This document shows, piece by piece, positions 1 through 8,348 of a stretch of 64,000 nt of DNA; positions within the stretch are counted from its first letter, which is position 1, and each line of letters begins with the position of its first letter. A model generated the notes under the pieces. It searched no databases. It saw only the letters and a program-made list of their open reading frames with translations, and was not told the DNA's origin. The stretch spans positions 434,001 through 498,000 of the forward strand of contig NZ_MQSU01000002.1 of the NCBI RefSeq assembly GCF_001907245.1. The letters are read 5' to 3'. The DNA is from Boudabousia liubingyangii. GTDB taxonomy: Bacteria > Actinomycetota > Actinomycetes > Actinomycetales > Actinomycetaceae. Both the position numbers and the translations under genes were made by a program.

Positions 1-1513
1 TTGCCACCAGTTTGTGAAAGACCAGCACTTGATTGCTCAAGGCCTGACAAACTACTGGGGTTATAACACGATTGGTTTCTTCGCTCCGCAGAACACCTAT
101 GGTTCTGGAAAGACTCCGGGCTCTGAAGTTGCCGAGTTTAAAGCTATGGTCAAGGCACTCCACGATGCCGATATTGAAGTAATCATGGACGTGGTCTACA
201 ACCACACTGCAGAGGGCAACCACCTCGGTCCAACCATCAGCTTCCGCGGCATCGATAATGCTGCCTACTACCGTCTGGTTGATCAGGACCGTGCTCACTA
301 CTTCGACACTACCGGTACTGGTAACTCCCTACTCATGCGCTCTCCGGCAGTGCTCCAGCTAATCATGGATTCGCTACGCTACTGGGTTGAAGAGATGCAC
401 GTCGATGGTTTCCGTTTCGACTTGGCCTCTACTCTGGCTCGTCAGTTCCATGAAGTAGATAAGCTTTCTGCCTTCTTCGACTTGATCCACCAGGATCCGA
501 TCGTGAGCCAGGTTAAGCTCATTGCCGAGCCTTGGGATATTGGCGACGGTGGTTACCAGGTTGGCGGGTTCCCCCCGCTGTGGACCGAATGGAACGGTAA
601 GTATCGCGACACTGTTCGTGACTTCTGGCGCGGCGAATTCTCTACCCTGCCAGAGTTTGCTTCGCGCTTTACCGGCTCTGCCGATCTCTATGAGACCTCT
701 GGCCGTCTACCGGTAGCCTCGATTAACTTCGTGACTGCGCATGACGGTTTCACCATGCATGACTTGGTTTCCTACAACCACAAGCACAACGATGCCAATG
801 GTGAGGGGAATGCGGACGGCGAATCCCACAACCGGTCTTGGAACTGCGGTACGGAAGGCCCCACTGAGGACCAAGCAATCCTCGCTCTGCGCCAGCAGCA
901 GCACCGCAACTTCCTGGCAACTCTTATGCTTTCTCAGGGCGTCCCGATGCTCGCCCATGGTGACGAATACGGTCGCACCCAGTCCGGTAATAACAATGTT
1001 TATTGCCAGGACAATGAGCTCTCTTGGATGGCTTGGGATCGTAGCGAAAGCGAACTATCCTTGTTGGATTTCACCAAGCGGCTGATTCATTTACGTCGCT
1101 CCCACCCGGTATTCCGACGCCGTCGCTTCTTTAAGGGTGCAGCTTCCCGAGGTGGCGAATCGGACTGGCGTGAGATCGAGTGGTTTAATCCCTCAGGCGA
1201 GCACATGCGTGAAGATGAGTGGCAGCAGGCTTACGCCCGTGCGCTGATGATCTTCCTCAATGGCCACGCCATCACTGAGGTTGACGCCTATGGTCGCGCG
1301 GTTGAAGACGATTCTTTCCTACTGCTGTTTAACGCAGCTTCGGAACCGGTTGATTTCACGCTGCCGGATCGCTCAGTTTCTGATTCTTGGCGCGTAGTGC
1401 TCAATACTACGGATGATTCAGACGATTCTGTCCACGTGGAGGGATCGACTGTCACGCTTCCGGCGCATTCGACTGTTGTCCTTGTCGAAGTTGCCAACAC
1501 GGAATCTGAATAA
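1..1513 (+). CDS. glgX: Glycogen debranching enzyme GlgX, 5'-truncated by the window edge
   Basis: This enzyme hydrolyses alpha-1,6 branch points of (limit-dextrin) glycogen in the cytosol. The frame is open from base 2, so the gene begins upstream of the window; about 500 C-terminal residues are present. The GH13 core is visible: the VHQF-to-NYWGYNT region near the left edge, VDGFRFD with the nucleophile Asp near base 415, IAEPWD with the acid Glu near base 527, and the TAHDGFT motif near base 743. The C-terminal 150 residues are a beta-sandwich-like tail. It ends just before a strong hairpin shared with the convergent next gene. Isoamylase-type TreX is the main alternative name. Confidence 0.93.
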   Translation, partial: CHQFVKDQHLIAQGLTNYWGYNTIGFFAPQNTYGSGKTPGSEVAEFKAMVKALHDADIEVIMDVVYNHTAEGNHLGPTISFRGIDNAAYYRLVDQDRAHYFDTTGTGNSLLMRSPAVLQLIMDSLRYWVEEMHVDGFRFDLASTLARQFHEVDKLSAFFDLIHQDPIVSQVKLIAEPWDIGDGGYQVGGFPPLWTEWNGKYRDTVRDFWRGEFSTLPEFASRFTGSADLYETSGRLPVASINFVTAHDGFTMHDLVSYNHKHNDANGEGNADGESHNRSWNCGTEGPTEDQAILALRQQQHRNFLATLMLSQGVPMLAHGDEYGRTQSGNNNVYCQDNELSWMAWDRSESELSLLDFTKRLIHLRRSHPVFRRRRFFKGAASRGGESDWREIEWFNPSGEHMREDEWQQAYARALMIFLNGHAITEVDAYGRAVEDDSFLLLFNAASEPVDFTLPDRSVSDSWRVVLNTTDDSDDSVHVEGSTVTLPAHSTVVLVEVANTESE

Positions 1514-1522
1514 GTTCTAGCT

Positions 1523-1566
1523 AATTAGGTGGGGGCTCCGATTGATTTCGGAGCCCCCACCTAATT
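1523..1566. terminator. Bidirectional Rho-independent terminator between convergent genes
   Basis: Perfect inverted repeat: 19-bp arms at 1523-1541 and 1548-1566 around a 6-base loop. The stem is very GC-rich in its centre, with AATT ends that give a T-run in either direction. It sits 10 bases after the glgX stop and 28 bases before the stop of the opposing ligase gene. Confidence 0.9.
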
Positions 1567-1594
1567 GCTATTTACAAGGTTTTCCAGAACTACT

Positions 1595-2875
1595 TCAGAT
1601 AACTTCAGCGTTCCTGACTGGATAGTACTTCTTGAACTTGAGACGTTGCTTGAAGGTAGAACCATAAACGTAGAACATCCGCTTCACTCCCCTATCCGCG
1701 GAGTAGTTTAGCGGGTGCACAATCCGGTCCTTAGGCAGGCTCGAGATCATGCGGCGGTCCTCCTCGTCAATATAACGACTGAGCAGGAAAGCATCTACTA
1801 GGCTATAGAGTGCCTCTTGTTCCACGCCCTGGAATCGAGGATCTGCTACCTCGAAGATATCTTCCATGACAGCCAATGACGGATGGGATCCGCCGGCCAC
1901 CGTGTAGTAGGCATTGCGTCCAATGCGGGGGTTAACTTCTAGGAAGTAGGGCTTGTCAGACACACTGTCTACCTTGATATCGAAGTTTGCAAAACCGTAG
2001 TAGTCAACTGATTCTAGGAGTTTCTTGGCCTGTGCCATCAGCTCTGGCATTTCTTGGGTCACCATCGCTAACGGCACACCAATCAAACCGGGAGCGTGGT
2101 CCTCAAGTAGAACCCGTGCGCCCGACATTAAGGTAACTTCTCCCCGACGGTTTACGTAGGCGGTTAGGGAACGCATCGTGGTGTCGTCGCCATTGATCTT
2201 TTGTTGGAAGACGAATTGGCCCTGGAATCCAGCCTGTTGGAGGGTTTGGATCAGCTGATCAACTTCGGTCTGATCGGCAAGTTGGAAAACTTTCTTTTGG
2301 CCTTCGAACTTAACGTTCTCATAGTCAGCAGATAGGGCTGGTTTCGCAATTACGGGGAACTCAAGTCCGGCTTCAAGTGCGTTGAGCTGGGGGTTTTCTT
2401 CGGCCCCGAACTGTACTCCGATGGTTTTAGGGGTAGGAATTTCAAGCTGTTCACAGAGCTCTGCGAAACCCACCTTGTCGGAAATCCGTTCATAGGTTTT
2501 GAGCGGCGGGATCACCAGTTCGTAAAGCGATTCCAGTTCGTCCTTTGCTTCGCAGAGGGCTTCGACTAAATGGTCGGTATTGCATAGCAAGATGGTTTTT
2601 TCGTTGCCGGCCCGTAACTCTTCGGCATGCTCGATTAGGTAGTCAATGTAGTCTCGTCGGGTAACGTCAAGGCCAATCTCATGTACGTCTAGGATTTTCG
2701 AGTCTTTGATCGGACCAAAGGCAGCACGCGCCACAATCTTGGGACGAATTCCGTAGCACTGGTGGAAGTCTCGACCTAAAGCATAAATCCCGGTATCGGA
2801 GCCTAGCATCACCAGTCCAATATTCTTGGTGGAGGTAAGCGTGCCACGGGCCTCATTCATCTTATTCGTTCCCAT
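1595..2875 (-). CDS. ATP-grasp ligase resembling D-aspartate ligase (Asl, peptidoglycan cross-bridge)
   Basis: About 426 residues, ATP-grasp fold. The layout resembles the Aslfm family from lactic acid bacteria, which adds D-Asp to the Lys side chain of peptidoglycan precursors: an N-terminal LGSDTGIYALGRDF stretch, a central P-x-IAKPA lysine region, a GDDTTMRSLTAYV segment, a LLEDH loop, then GFANFDIK and FLEVNPRIGR, which carry the metal-binding acidic and Asn residues. The ATG at 2875 was chosen because GAAGG lies 6-9 bases upstream; a longer frame to 2953 has no such site. No Asp racemase is nearby. Family assignment is from remembered resemblance; another carboxylate-amine ligase is possible. 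Confidence 0.6.
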   Translation of the reverse strand: MGTNKMNEARGTLTSTKNIGLVMLGSDTGIYALGRDFHQCYGIRPKIVARAAFGPIKDSKILDVHEIGLDVTRRDYIDYLIEHAEELRAGNEKTILLCNTDHLVEALCEAKDELESLYELVIPPLKTYERISDKVGFAELCEQLEIPTPKTIGVQFGAEENPQLNALEAGLEFPVIAKPALSADYENVKFEGQKKVFQLADQTEVDQLIQTLQQAGFQGQFVFQQKINGDDTTMRSLTAYVNRRGEVTLMSGARVLLEDHAPGLIGVPLAMVTQEMPELMAQAKKLLESVDYYGFANFDIKVDSVSDKPYFLEVNPRIGRNAYYTVAGGSHPSLAVMEDIFEVADPRFQGVEQEALYSLVDAFLLSRYIDEEDRRMISSLPKDRIVHPLNYSADRGVKRMFYVYGSTFKQRLKFKKYYPVRNAEVI

Positions 2876-2989
2876 CTTGTGCCTTCTTTCATTTAGATAC
2901 CTGCATTTTATCGGTTTTTCTTCGGCACACTTGTTCACAGCGCGGCGTGGCAACTATGGGACGTGCTTTAATCGCAGTATCTTTCCTGT

Positions 2990-3568
2990 GTGAATCAGAA
3001 AAATATGCCGCCTGCGGACTTCTTGTCAGCGCTCCGCTCCCTCCGTGAAGCGCGGATGAGTTCTGATTTTTCATACGAGGAGGTACCAGCTCCACGAAAT
3101 ATTGCACCTTTTTCTGCCGCTTTAAGTCTTCAAACGAGGGAGAATTCGGATCATCCCACCCACGGCCGTTTTCTAGTTTTTTATAATCCTGAATGGGTCG
3201 AAGAATGGCAGGGGAATTTCCGCATTGTCATGATGATTTCGGCGGTTACTGATGATGAAATTGCCGCCGATCCCGTGATCAAGCAGGTGGCCTGGGATTG
3301 GTTGCATGAGGCTTTGGATGGTTCTGGGGCAGGTGCTTCGAATCTATCTGGTACCGTGACCATCGAATCTTCTCAAAGCTTTGGTGCGTTAAGACCACAA
3401 GCTCCAGTTTCTAATATTGATATGCGGGCCTCCTGGACTCCAGCGTCAACGGATCTAGCACCGCATCTCGAAGCCTGGGGCATTCTTGCGACTTTCTGCG
3501 AGGGTGATGAGCCCACTTCTCCCCTCTATCCGGTTCGTGATTTGAGAAGCACCCATCATCATGTCTGA
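2990..3568 (+). CDS. DUF3000 family protein
   Basis: A 192-residue actinobacterial protein of unknown function. The family pattern is visible: PFSAAL near residue 40, a GRFLVFYNPE beta strand, a WQGNFRIV strand, an AADPV...W-W-L helix, a SFGAL turn and the RASWTP...LAPHLEAWG ending. The gene overlaps the following RNase D gene by 8 bases, so the two are probably translationally coupled; this pairing is common in Actinobacteria. Start: GTG at 2990, with ATG at 3005 as a shorter alternative; neither has a strong ribosome binding site. It is divergent from the D-aspartate-ligase-like gene. Confidence 0.85.
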   Translation: MNQKNMPPADFLSALRSLREARMSSDFSYEEVPAPRNIAPFSAALSLQTRENSDHPTHGRFLVFYNPEWVEEWQGNFRIVMMISAVTDDEIAADPVIKQVAWDWLHEALDGSGAGASNLSGTVTIESSQSFGALRPQAPVSNIDMRASWTPASTDLAPHLEAWGILATFCEGDEPTSPLYPVRDLRSTHHHV

Positions 3569-4772
3569 TAGTTCTAAAAATCTTTCTGAGTTTCGGCTGG
3601 TAAAGGTCCCTACGCGTGGCGTTCCGGATCCGGTGGATACTGCTACGGCTTTAAAGTCTGTTAGTGAGGCAGTGTTAGCAGAACCGGGACCGGTCGCCGT
3701 GGACGCCGAGCGAGCTTCAGGATTTCGTTACGGTGAACCTACGGTTCTGGTTCAGTTAAAGGTGGCCGGGGGCCAGACCTTCCTCTTAGATACCATCGCG
3801 GTTGAAGATCTAAGTTCACTTCAAGCTTCTGTTGGCCAGCAAGAGTGGATTTTGCATGATGCTGATCAGGATCTACGAGGAATTGCGGAGCATGGTTTAC
3901 GTCCGGCGAAGGTCTTCGATACTTCAGTTGCAGCTCGACTTATTGGGCTACGACGTTTTGGTTTGGCGGCGGTTTGCGAGCAACTGCTTGGGTTGACTTT
4001 GGATAAGGACCATCAGCGCGCTAACTGGGCGACTAGACCTCTCCCTCAGGATTGGCTTCGTTACGCTGCTTTGGATGTGGAGTTACTGCATCAGTTACGT
4101 GAAATTCTGCTAGAGCGTTTGAACGACTTGGACCGTCTTTCATGGTTTGAAGAGAGCTGTGAAGCCATTCGCCTTGCCGGTCCGCGTGCGCCGAAACCTG
4201 ATCGCTGGCGAAAAGGCGCCCATGGGGTTTTGCGTTCCCCTCGGGAATTTGCACTTTTGAAGGAGCTTTGGGAGGTACGAGACGATGCTGCTAAGGAGCT
4301 TGATGTCTCTCCTTCGAAGCTTGTAAATACTAAGGCACTGGTGGCCGCTGCTGCCCAGCATCCTCGTAACCGCCGCGATCTGGGGAAGATTCGTGCCTTC
4401 CGTTCTCCTTTAGCCCGTCAGTATGAGGAGCGTTGGCTTGCTGCAGTCGAGACTGTCCGTTGGCTACCTCCTGAGGAGCTACCGCCGGTAAAACCCGCTT
4501 CTTCACCGTCATATATTCCCATTTTTGGTAGTAAGGATGAGCTTAAGGATGCTGCTAGCCGCGGTTTCGATAGCTTGAAAGCAAAGCTAAATCGTTTAGC
4601 AACCGATCTGGATATTGAGTCGGTTCTGATTGCGACTTCAGCACAGATCAAACACTTGGCATGGCTACGGGCGGACTATGCACTTTCAGATGAAGCGCCT
4701 GATTATGCTGCGGAAATGGAAGAGCTGGGCTTGCTTCCATGGCAGCAAGCCCAGCTTCTCAAGTTACTTTAG
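3561..4772 (+). CDS. rnd: Ribonuclease D (DEDDy 3'-5' exonuclease with HRDC domain)
   Basis: 403 residues. The exonuclease domain trims RNA 3' ends (tRNA maturation in E. coli). DEDD residues are visible as D48 and E50 in VDAERA, D104 in HDADQDL, and Y168/D172 in RYAALD. An HRDC nucleic-acid-binding domain follows at about residues 225-300, then a C-terminal tail of roughly 100 residues. The start overlaps the DUF3000 stop by 8 bases. It converges on pflA, with an 18-base gap and no obvious hairpin between them. Confidence 0.9.
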   Translation: MSDSSKNLSEFRLVKVPTRGVPDPVDTATALKSVSEAVLAEPGPVAVDAERASGFRYGEPTVLVQLKVAGGQTFLLDTIAVEDLSSLQASVGQQEWILHDADQDLRGIAEHGLRPAKVFDTSVAARLIGLRRFGLAAVCEQLLGLTLDKDHQRANWATRPLPQDWLRYAALDVELLHQLREILLERLNDLDRLSWFEESCEAIRLAGPRAPKPDRWRKGAHGVLRSPREFALLKELWEVRDDAAKELDVSPSKLVNTKALVAAAAQHPRNRRDLGKIRAFRSPLARQYEERWLAAVETVRWLPPEELPPVKPASSPSYIPIFGSKDELKDAASRGFDSLKAKLNRLATDLDIESVLIATSAQIKHLAWLRADYALSDEAPDYAAEMEELGLLPWQQAQLLKLL

Positions 4773-4790
4773 TTTTCTTTCTTCAGAGTC

Positions 4791-5687
4791 TCAGTAGGTT
4801 TCGATACCGCGACTTCTAAAGACCTGTCGGATGCTTTCGACCGACTCCTTCGAGGGCGGTTGCACATCTTCGAGTTGGTATTCGTACCCTAGCTCGCGCC
4901 ATTTGTCTCGTCCCATTTGGTGGAATGGGAGTACCTCTACGCGCTGCACGTTTTCCCAACGGCTAACGATGTTGGCGACGGCTTCCACATTTTCAGGGGC
5001 ATCGGTGAGACCTGGTACTACGACGAAACGGATCCAGATTTTCTTGCCCGCAGCGTTGAGTCGATCGCCGAAGTCGATCGTAGGCTGTAGGTCGCGTCCA
5101 GTGGTACGTCGGTAGGTTTCGGGGATGCCTGACTTAACGTCTAGGAGCACGAGGTCTAGGTCGGCCATCATTTCATCGGTGAGGTTCCTACCTAGGAATC
5201 CTGAAGTATCGATACAGGTGTGGACACCCATGTCTTTTGCTCCCCGTAACAGCCAAGCTACGAATTGTGGTTGCATTAGGGGCTCGCCACCGGAGATTGT
5301 GATGCCACCTCCGGAGGAACGGAAGATGGGTACGTAGCGACTGATGCGAGAGAGCAAGTCTTCTGCGCGTACTGGCTCTCCGTCTTTCATTTTGAAAGTA
5401 TCGGGGTTATGGCAGTAGAGGCATCGCAATGGGCAACCGGCTAGGAAGATGGTCATGCGGGTGCCGGGGCCGTCTACTGCAGTAACGAGCTCCCAGGAGT
5501 GGATTGATCCAAGTTCGCCGCGCCGTACCGCTTCTAGGTGTTCCCGTCGATCCATGAGGGGGGCTCCGGCGATTCCGGCTGTACCAGCGCCTTTAAGGCG
5601 TGGCACTTCGTAATCTAATGGTTGTGGTCGATATTCACCGGTTGAACCGTCAGAGTATCGAGTGGCGTCGAAACGCACCTCTTCCAT
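4791..5687 (-). CDS. pflA: Pyruvate formate-lyase activating enzyme (radical SAM)
   Basis: 298 residues. It installs the glycyl radical on PFL using S-adenosylmethionine and a [4Fe-4S] cluster. The radical-SAM CxxxCxxC is C85-PLR-C89-LY-C92, followed by the GGGITISGGEPL glycine motif. The first 60 residues are an extension absent from the E. coli enzyme, as in other actinobacterial PflA. The ATG at 5687 has GGAGAAG at a good distance. A hairpin at 5738-5769 separates it from the PFL genes, and a promoter-like element with a palindrome lies directly upstream, so it may be transcribed independently. Confidence 0.93.
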   Translation of the reverse strand: MEEVRFDATRYSDGSTGEYRPQPLDYEVPRLKGAGTAGIAGAPLMDRREHLEAVRRGELGSIHSWELVTAVDGPGTRMTIFLAGCPLRCLYCHNPDTFKMKDGEPVRAEDLLSRISRYVPIFRSSGGGITISGGEPLMQPQFVAWLLRGAKDMGVHTCIDTSGFLGRNLTDEMMADLDLVLLDVKSGIPETYRRTTGRDLQPTIDFGDRLNAAGKKIWIRFVVVPGLTDAPENVEAVANIVSRWENVQRVEVLPFHQMGRDKWRELGYEYQLEDVQPPSKESVESIRQVFRSRGIETY

Positions 5688-5704
5688 GGCTTCTCCATTC
5701 TGGG

Positions 5705-5733
5705 TTTTTAGTAACTATCCTAGGATAGATCAA
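5705..5733 (-). promoter_or_regulatory. Candidate pflA promoter with a 14-bp palindrome in the spacer
   Basis: On the minus strand TTGATC (5728-5733) and TAAAAA (5705-5710) are 17 bases apart. The perfect palindrome CTATCCTAGGATAG (5715-5728) fills the spacer, a usual place for an operator. The implied leader would be only about 11 bases and barely include the ribosome binding site, so this call is tentative. Confidence 0.35.
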
Positions 5734-5737
5734 AATG

Positions 5738-5769
5738 ATTATGGGCCCGGCATGAACCGGGCCCATAAT
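5738..5769. terminator. Hairpin downstream of the PFL genes
   Basis: Perfect 13-bp inverted repeat (arms 5738-5750 and 5757-5769, loop CATGAA), 24 bases after the stop of the glycyl-radical subunit gene. On the minus strand it is followed by ATCATTTTG, a weak T-run, so termination may be partial with read-through into pflA. Confidence 0.7.
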
Positions 5770-5793
5770 GCTAACTAGTTTCTAAGCAGCGGC

Positions 5794-6045
5794 TCAGAGG
5801 TCACCGTGGAAGGTACGGGAGATGACGTCTAGCTGCTGTTCGCGGGTTAGGCGAACGAAGTTAACAGCGTAGCCAGAAACGCGAATGGTTAGCTGGGGGT
5901 ACTTCTCCGGGTTTTCCATTGCATCGTATAGGGTGTCGCGGTTTAGCACGTTAATGTTTGCGTGGTATAGACCCTTTACGCCACCGTTATCGTCACGGGA
6001 TTCGCGCATCGAGGCTAGACGCTCTTCGAAAGTTTTGGTTGCCAT
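5794..6045 (-). CDS. Separate glycyl-radical subunit of pyruvate formate-lyase (GrcA-like)
   Basis: 83 residues corresponding to the C-terminal glycyl-radical domain of [22 protein letters not shown], then RVSGYAV with the radical-bearing Gly at residue 58, 25 residues from the C terminus (26 in E. coli PFL). The N-terminal 20 residues are a charged lead-in. E. coli GrcA/YfiD is a spare part for oxygen-cleaved PFL. Here the neighbouring 701-residue PFL lacks this domain, so the small protein should be needed for any activity. It has its own AAGGAG site 7 bases before the ATG and lies 45 bases downstream of the large subunit gene. Confidence 0.9.
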   Translation of the reverse strand: MATKTFEERLASMRESRDDNGGVKGLYHANINVLNRDTLYDAMENPEKYPQLTIRVSGYAVNFVRLTREQQLDVISRTFHGDL

Positions 6046-6052
6046 TATATGG

Positions 6053-6059
6053 TCTCCTT
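6053..6059 (-). promoter_or_regulatory. Strong ribosome binding site of the glycyl-radical subunit gene
   Basis: AAGGAGA on the minus strand, 7 bases before the ATG at 6045 and inside the 45-base gap after the large-subunit stop. Its quality argues that the split is a real two-gene arrangement rather than a broken single gene. Confidence 0.75.
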
Positions 6060-6090
6060 GATTTGTTATTGAACTTTTTGAGTGTTTAGA

Positions 6091-8196
6091 TCACGCCTGC
6101 GGAATGAATCCCGCATCCATGATGCCGACTAGGTTCTTGATCTGTTCGTCAAGGGTGCGGCCCAAGCCAGACGGCGTGATGGTATTCGTTAGTGAGATAC
6201 CGTCAAGGGCGTCGTCGTAGTCGAGCTTACCCACGGACATCATGGATGCAAGCATGCCATGGGTGTCCATCCCGTTCTCCGGGTTTGCACCAGGAGCGAA
6301 GGGAGTACCCGCCTTGTGACCGGACGGGAAGGAACCAGTTGCCTTACCGTATACCACGTTAGAGGTAATGGTAAGCACCGACTGGGTCGGGATTGCGTCA
6401 CGGTACATGGGGATAGCTTTAATCTTTGACATGATAGTGTGAACGACAGTAGCAGCGATGTCGTCTGCACGGTCATCGTCGTTACCGTAAACCGGGAAGT
6501 CACCTTCGGTCTTGTAGTCCACTACCAAGCCAGTTTCGTCACGAATCGGGGTTACCTTTGCGTAACGGATTGCGGATAGAGAGTCAGCAACAATTGACAG
6601 ACCTGCAATACCACAACCCATGGTGCGAACGATCTCAGAATCGTGTAGCGCCATTTCGATTGATTCGTAAGCGTAACGATCGTGGCAGAAGTGAATGATG
6701 TTAAGAGCTTCTACGTAGGTGCCGACTACCCAGTCAAGCATGTCTTCGTACTTGGCCCAAACTTCTTCGAAGTCTAGCGGGCCATCGCCCTGAACGGGTT
6801 CGTATCCGTTTACCACCTGCTTGCCGGACATTTCGTCGCGACCACCGTTGATGGCGTAGAGCAGTGCCTTGGCTGCGTTAACGCGAGCGCCGAAGAACTG
6901 CATCTGCTTACCAACCTGCATCGGGGAAACACAGCATGCGATAGCAGCATCGTCGCCCCAGTGTTCACGGATCTGCTCATCAGCTTCGTACTGGACAGAG
7001 GAAGTTTCAATGGAGATCAAGGCGCAGAAGTCCTTGTATCCCTGAGGCAGAGCCTTGTTCCAGAATAGGGTGATATTCGGTTCCGGAGCAGGTCCTAGGT
7101 TACGTAGGGTCTGCAATAGACGGAAGGAGGTCTTGGTGACCAAGGTACGTCCGTCCTGACCCATACCACCATCAGACCAGGTGGCCCAGTAGGGATCACC
7201 GGAGAAGATTGCATCGTAGTCGATGGTGCGTAGGAAGCGTACGATACGTAGCTTGATAACTAGCGCATCGATGATTTCCTGTGCTTCATCTTCAGTTAGA
7301 ATACCGCGCTTGAAGTCACGTTCGAAGTAGGAATCGAAGAAGCCGGATAGACGACCGATAGACATGGCCGCACCGTCCTGAGACTTAACAGAGGCTAGGT
7401 AGCCAAAGTAGGTCCACTGGACTGCTTCCTTAGCATTGGTTGCCGGACCGGAAATGTCGAATCCGTATGAAGCAGCCATGTTCTTCAGCTTCTTCAGAGC
7501 CTTGATCTGCTCTGCGTGCTCTTCACGGTAGCGACACCAGTGCTCGCTGAACGGCTTGTCAGCAACAAGGTCCTTATCCTTCTGCTTCTCTTCGATGAGC
7601 TTATCAACACCGTAGAGGGCAACACGACGGTAGTCACCGATGATGCGGCCACGGCCGTATGCGTCGGGAAGACCGGTAATGATGTGAGAAGAACGTGCTG
7701 CACGGATGCGCGGGGTGTAAATATCGAAGACCGCATCGTTGTGGGTCTTACGGTACTGAGTGAAAATCTTCTTGATTTCCGGATCGGGCTCCTTGCCCGC
7801 TTCACGGATAGCGGTTTCAACCATGCGCCAACCACCGTTGGGCATCATTGCACGCTTTAGGGGAACGTCGGTCTGTAGACCAACGATGACGTCATCGTCT
7901 TCGGAGATGTAGCCTGCACCAAATGCATCAACATCTGCCGGAGTCTTGGTATCAACGTCGTAAACACGCTTTGCTCGTTCTACAGAAAGATATTCTTTCT
8001 CTAGGGTTTCCCAGGTCCGCAAAGTCTTTTCAGTCGGGCCCGATAGGAAGGACGCATCACCTTCGTAGGGGGTGTAGTTCAACTGAATAAAATCACGAAC
8101 ATCAATGTTCTCGCACCAGTTACCTGGCACGAAACCCTCCCATGCTTCGGGTAGAGCGGCGGATTCTTCCACCTGAGCAGTGTCGTCTTTAGCCAT
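6091..8196 (-). CDS. pflB: Pyruvate formate-lyase, large subunit lacking the glycyl-radical domain
   Basis: 701 residues; converts pyruvate and CoA to acetyl-CoA and formate. The barrel and active-site Cys pair are present: ACCVSPM with C421 and C422 (E. coli C418/C419), plus SNVVYGKATG and a PF-PGANP segment near the end. The protein stops after NLVGIMDAGF, the point where E. coli PFL continues into its roughly 50-residue glycyl-radical domain. That domain is encoded by the next gene. GAGGAG precedes the ATG at 8196. The upstream region carries a DosR-like palindrome and a CRP-like site. The product cannot work alone because it has no radical Gly. Confidence 0.95.
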   Translation of the reverse strand: MAKDDTAQVEESAALPEAWEGFVPGNWCENIDVRDFIQLNYTPYEGDASFLSGPTEKTLRTWETLEKEYLSVERAKRVYDVDTKTPADVDAFGAGYISEDDDVIVGLQTDVPLKRAMMPNGGWRMVETAIREAGKEPDPEIKKIFTQYRKTHNDAVFDIYTPRIRAARSSHIITGLPDAYGRGRIIGDYRRVALYGVDKLIEEKQKDKDLVADKPFSEHWCRYREEHAEQIKALKKLKNMAASYGFDISGPATNAKEAVQWTYFGYLASVKSQDGAAMSIGRLSGFFDSYFERDFKRGILTEDEAQEIIDALVIKLRIVRFLRTIDYDAIFSGDPYWATWSDGGMGQDGRTLVTKTSFRLLQTLRNLGPAPEPNITLFWNKALPQGYKDFCALISIETSSVQYEADEQIREHWGDDAAIACCVSPMQVGKQMQFFGARVNAAKALLYAINGGRDEMSGKQVVNGYEPVQGDGPLDFEEVWAKYEDMLDWVVGTYVEALNIIHFCHDRYAYESIEMALHDSEIVRTMGCGIAGLSIVADSLSAIRYAKVTPIRDETGLVVDYKTEGDFPVYGNDDDRADDIAATVVHTIMSKIKAIPMYRDAIPTQSVLTITSNVVYGKATGSFPSGHKAGTPFAPGANPENGMDTHGMLASMMSVGKLDYDDALDGISLTNTITPSGLGRTLDEQIKNLVGIMDAGFIPQA

Positions 8197-8276
8197 TTAG
8201 TAACTCCTCAATATGGGGACTATTTTGTCCTTCTTCAAGGTTACGCCTCATTGCTCAAAGAACCAGCATTTGCGCC

Positions 8277-8292
8277 TGTAACGAAAATCACA
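8277..8292. promoter_or_regulatory. CRP/GlxR-like site upstream of pflB
   Basis: On the minus strand the sequence is TGTGATTTTCGTTACA, one mismatch from TGTGA-N6-TCACA, the site of the CRP/GlxR cAMP-receptor family. It lies 81-96 bases upstream of the pflB start. No cAMP regulator gene is in the window, so this is a pattern match only. Confidence 0.3.
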
Positions 8293-8348
8293 TCAGTGCA
8301 AAAAGTTGAACTACAAGTTCCTTAAATCACCATTTTTGGGCACTTTAA

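Noticed and set aside
5738-5769. Hairpin after the glycyl-radical subunit gene read as a riboswitch
   Set aside because: A simple 13-bp stem with six-base loop and no conserved aptamer elements; a terminator explains it.
6046-6090. Split PFL as a simple frameshift or sequencing error
   Set aside because: The large subunit ends with its own stop, the gap contains a strong ribosome binding site, and the small protein has an N-terminal lead-in unlike a continuous PFL linker.
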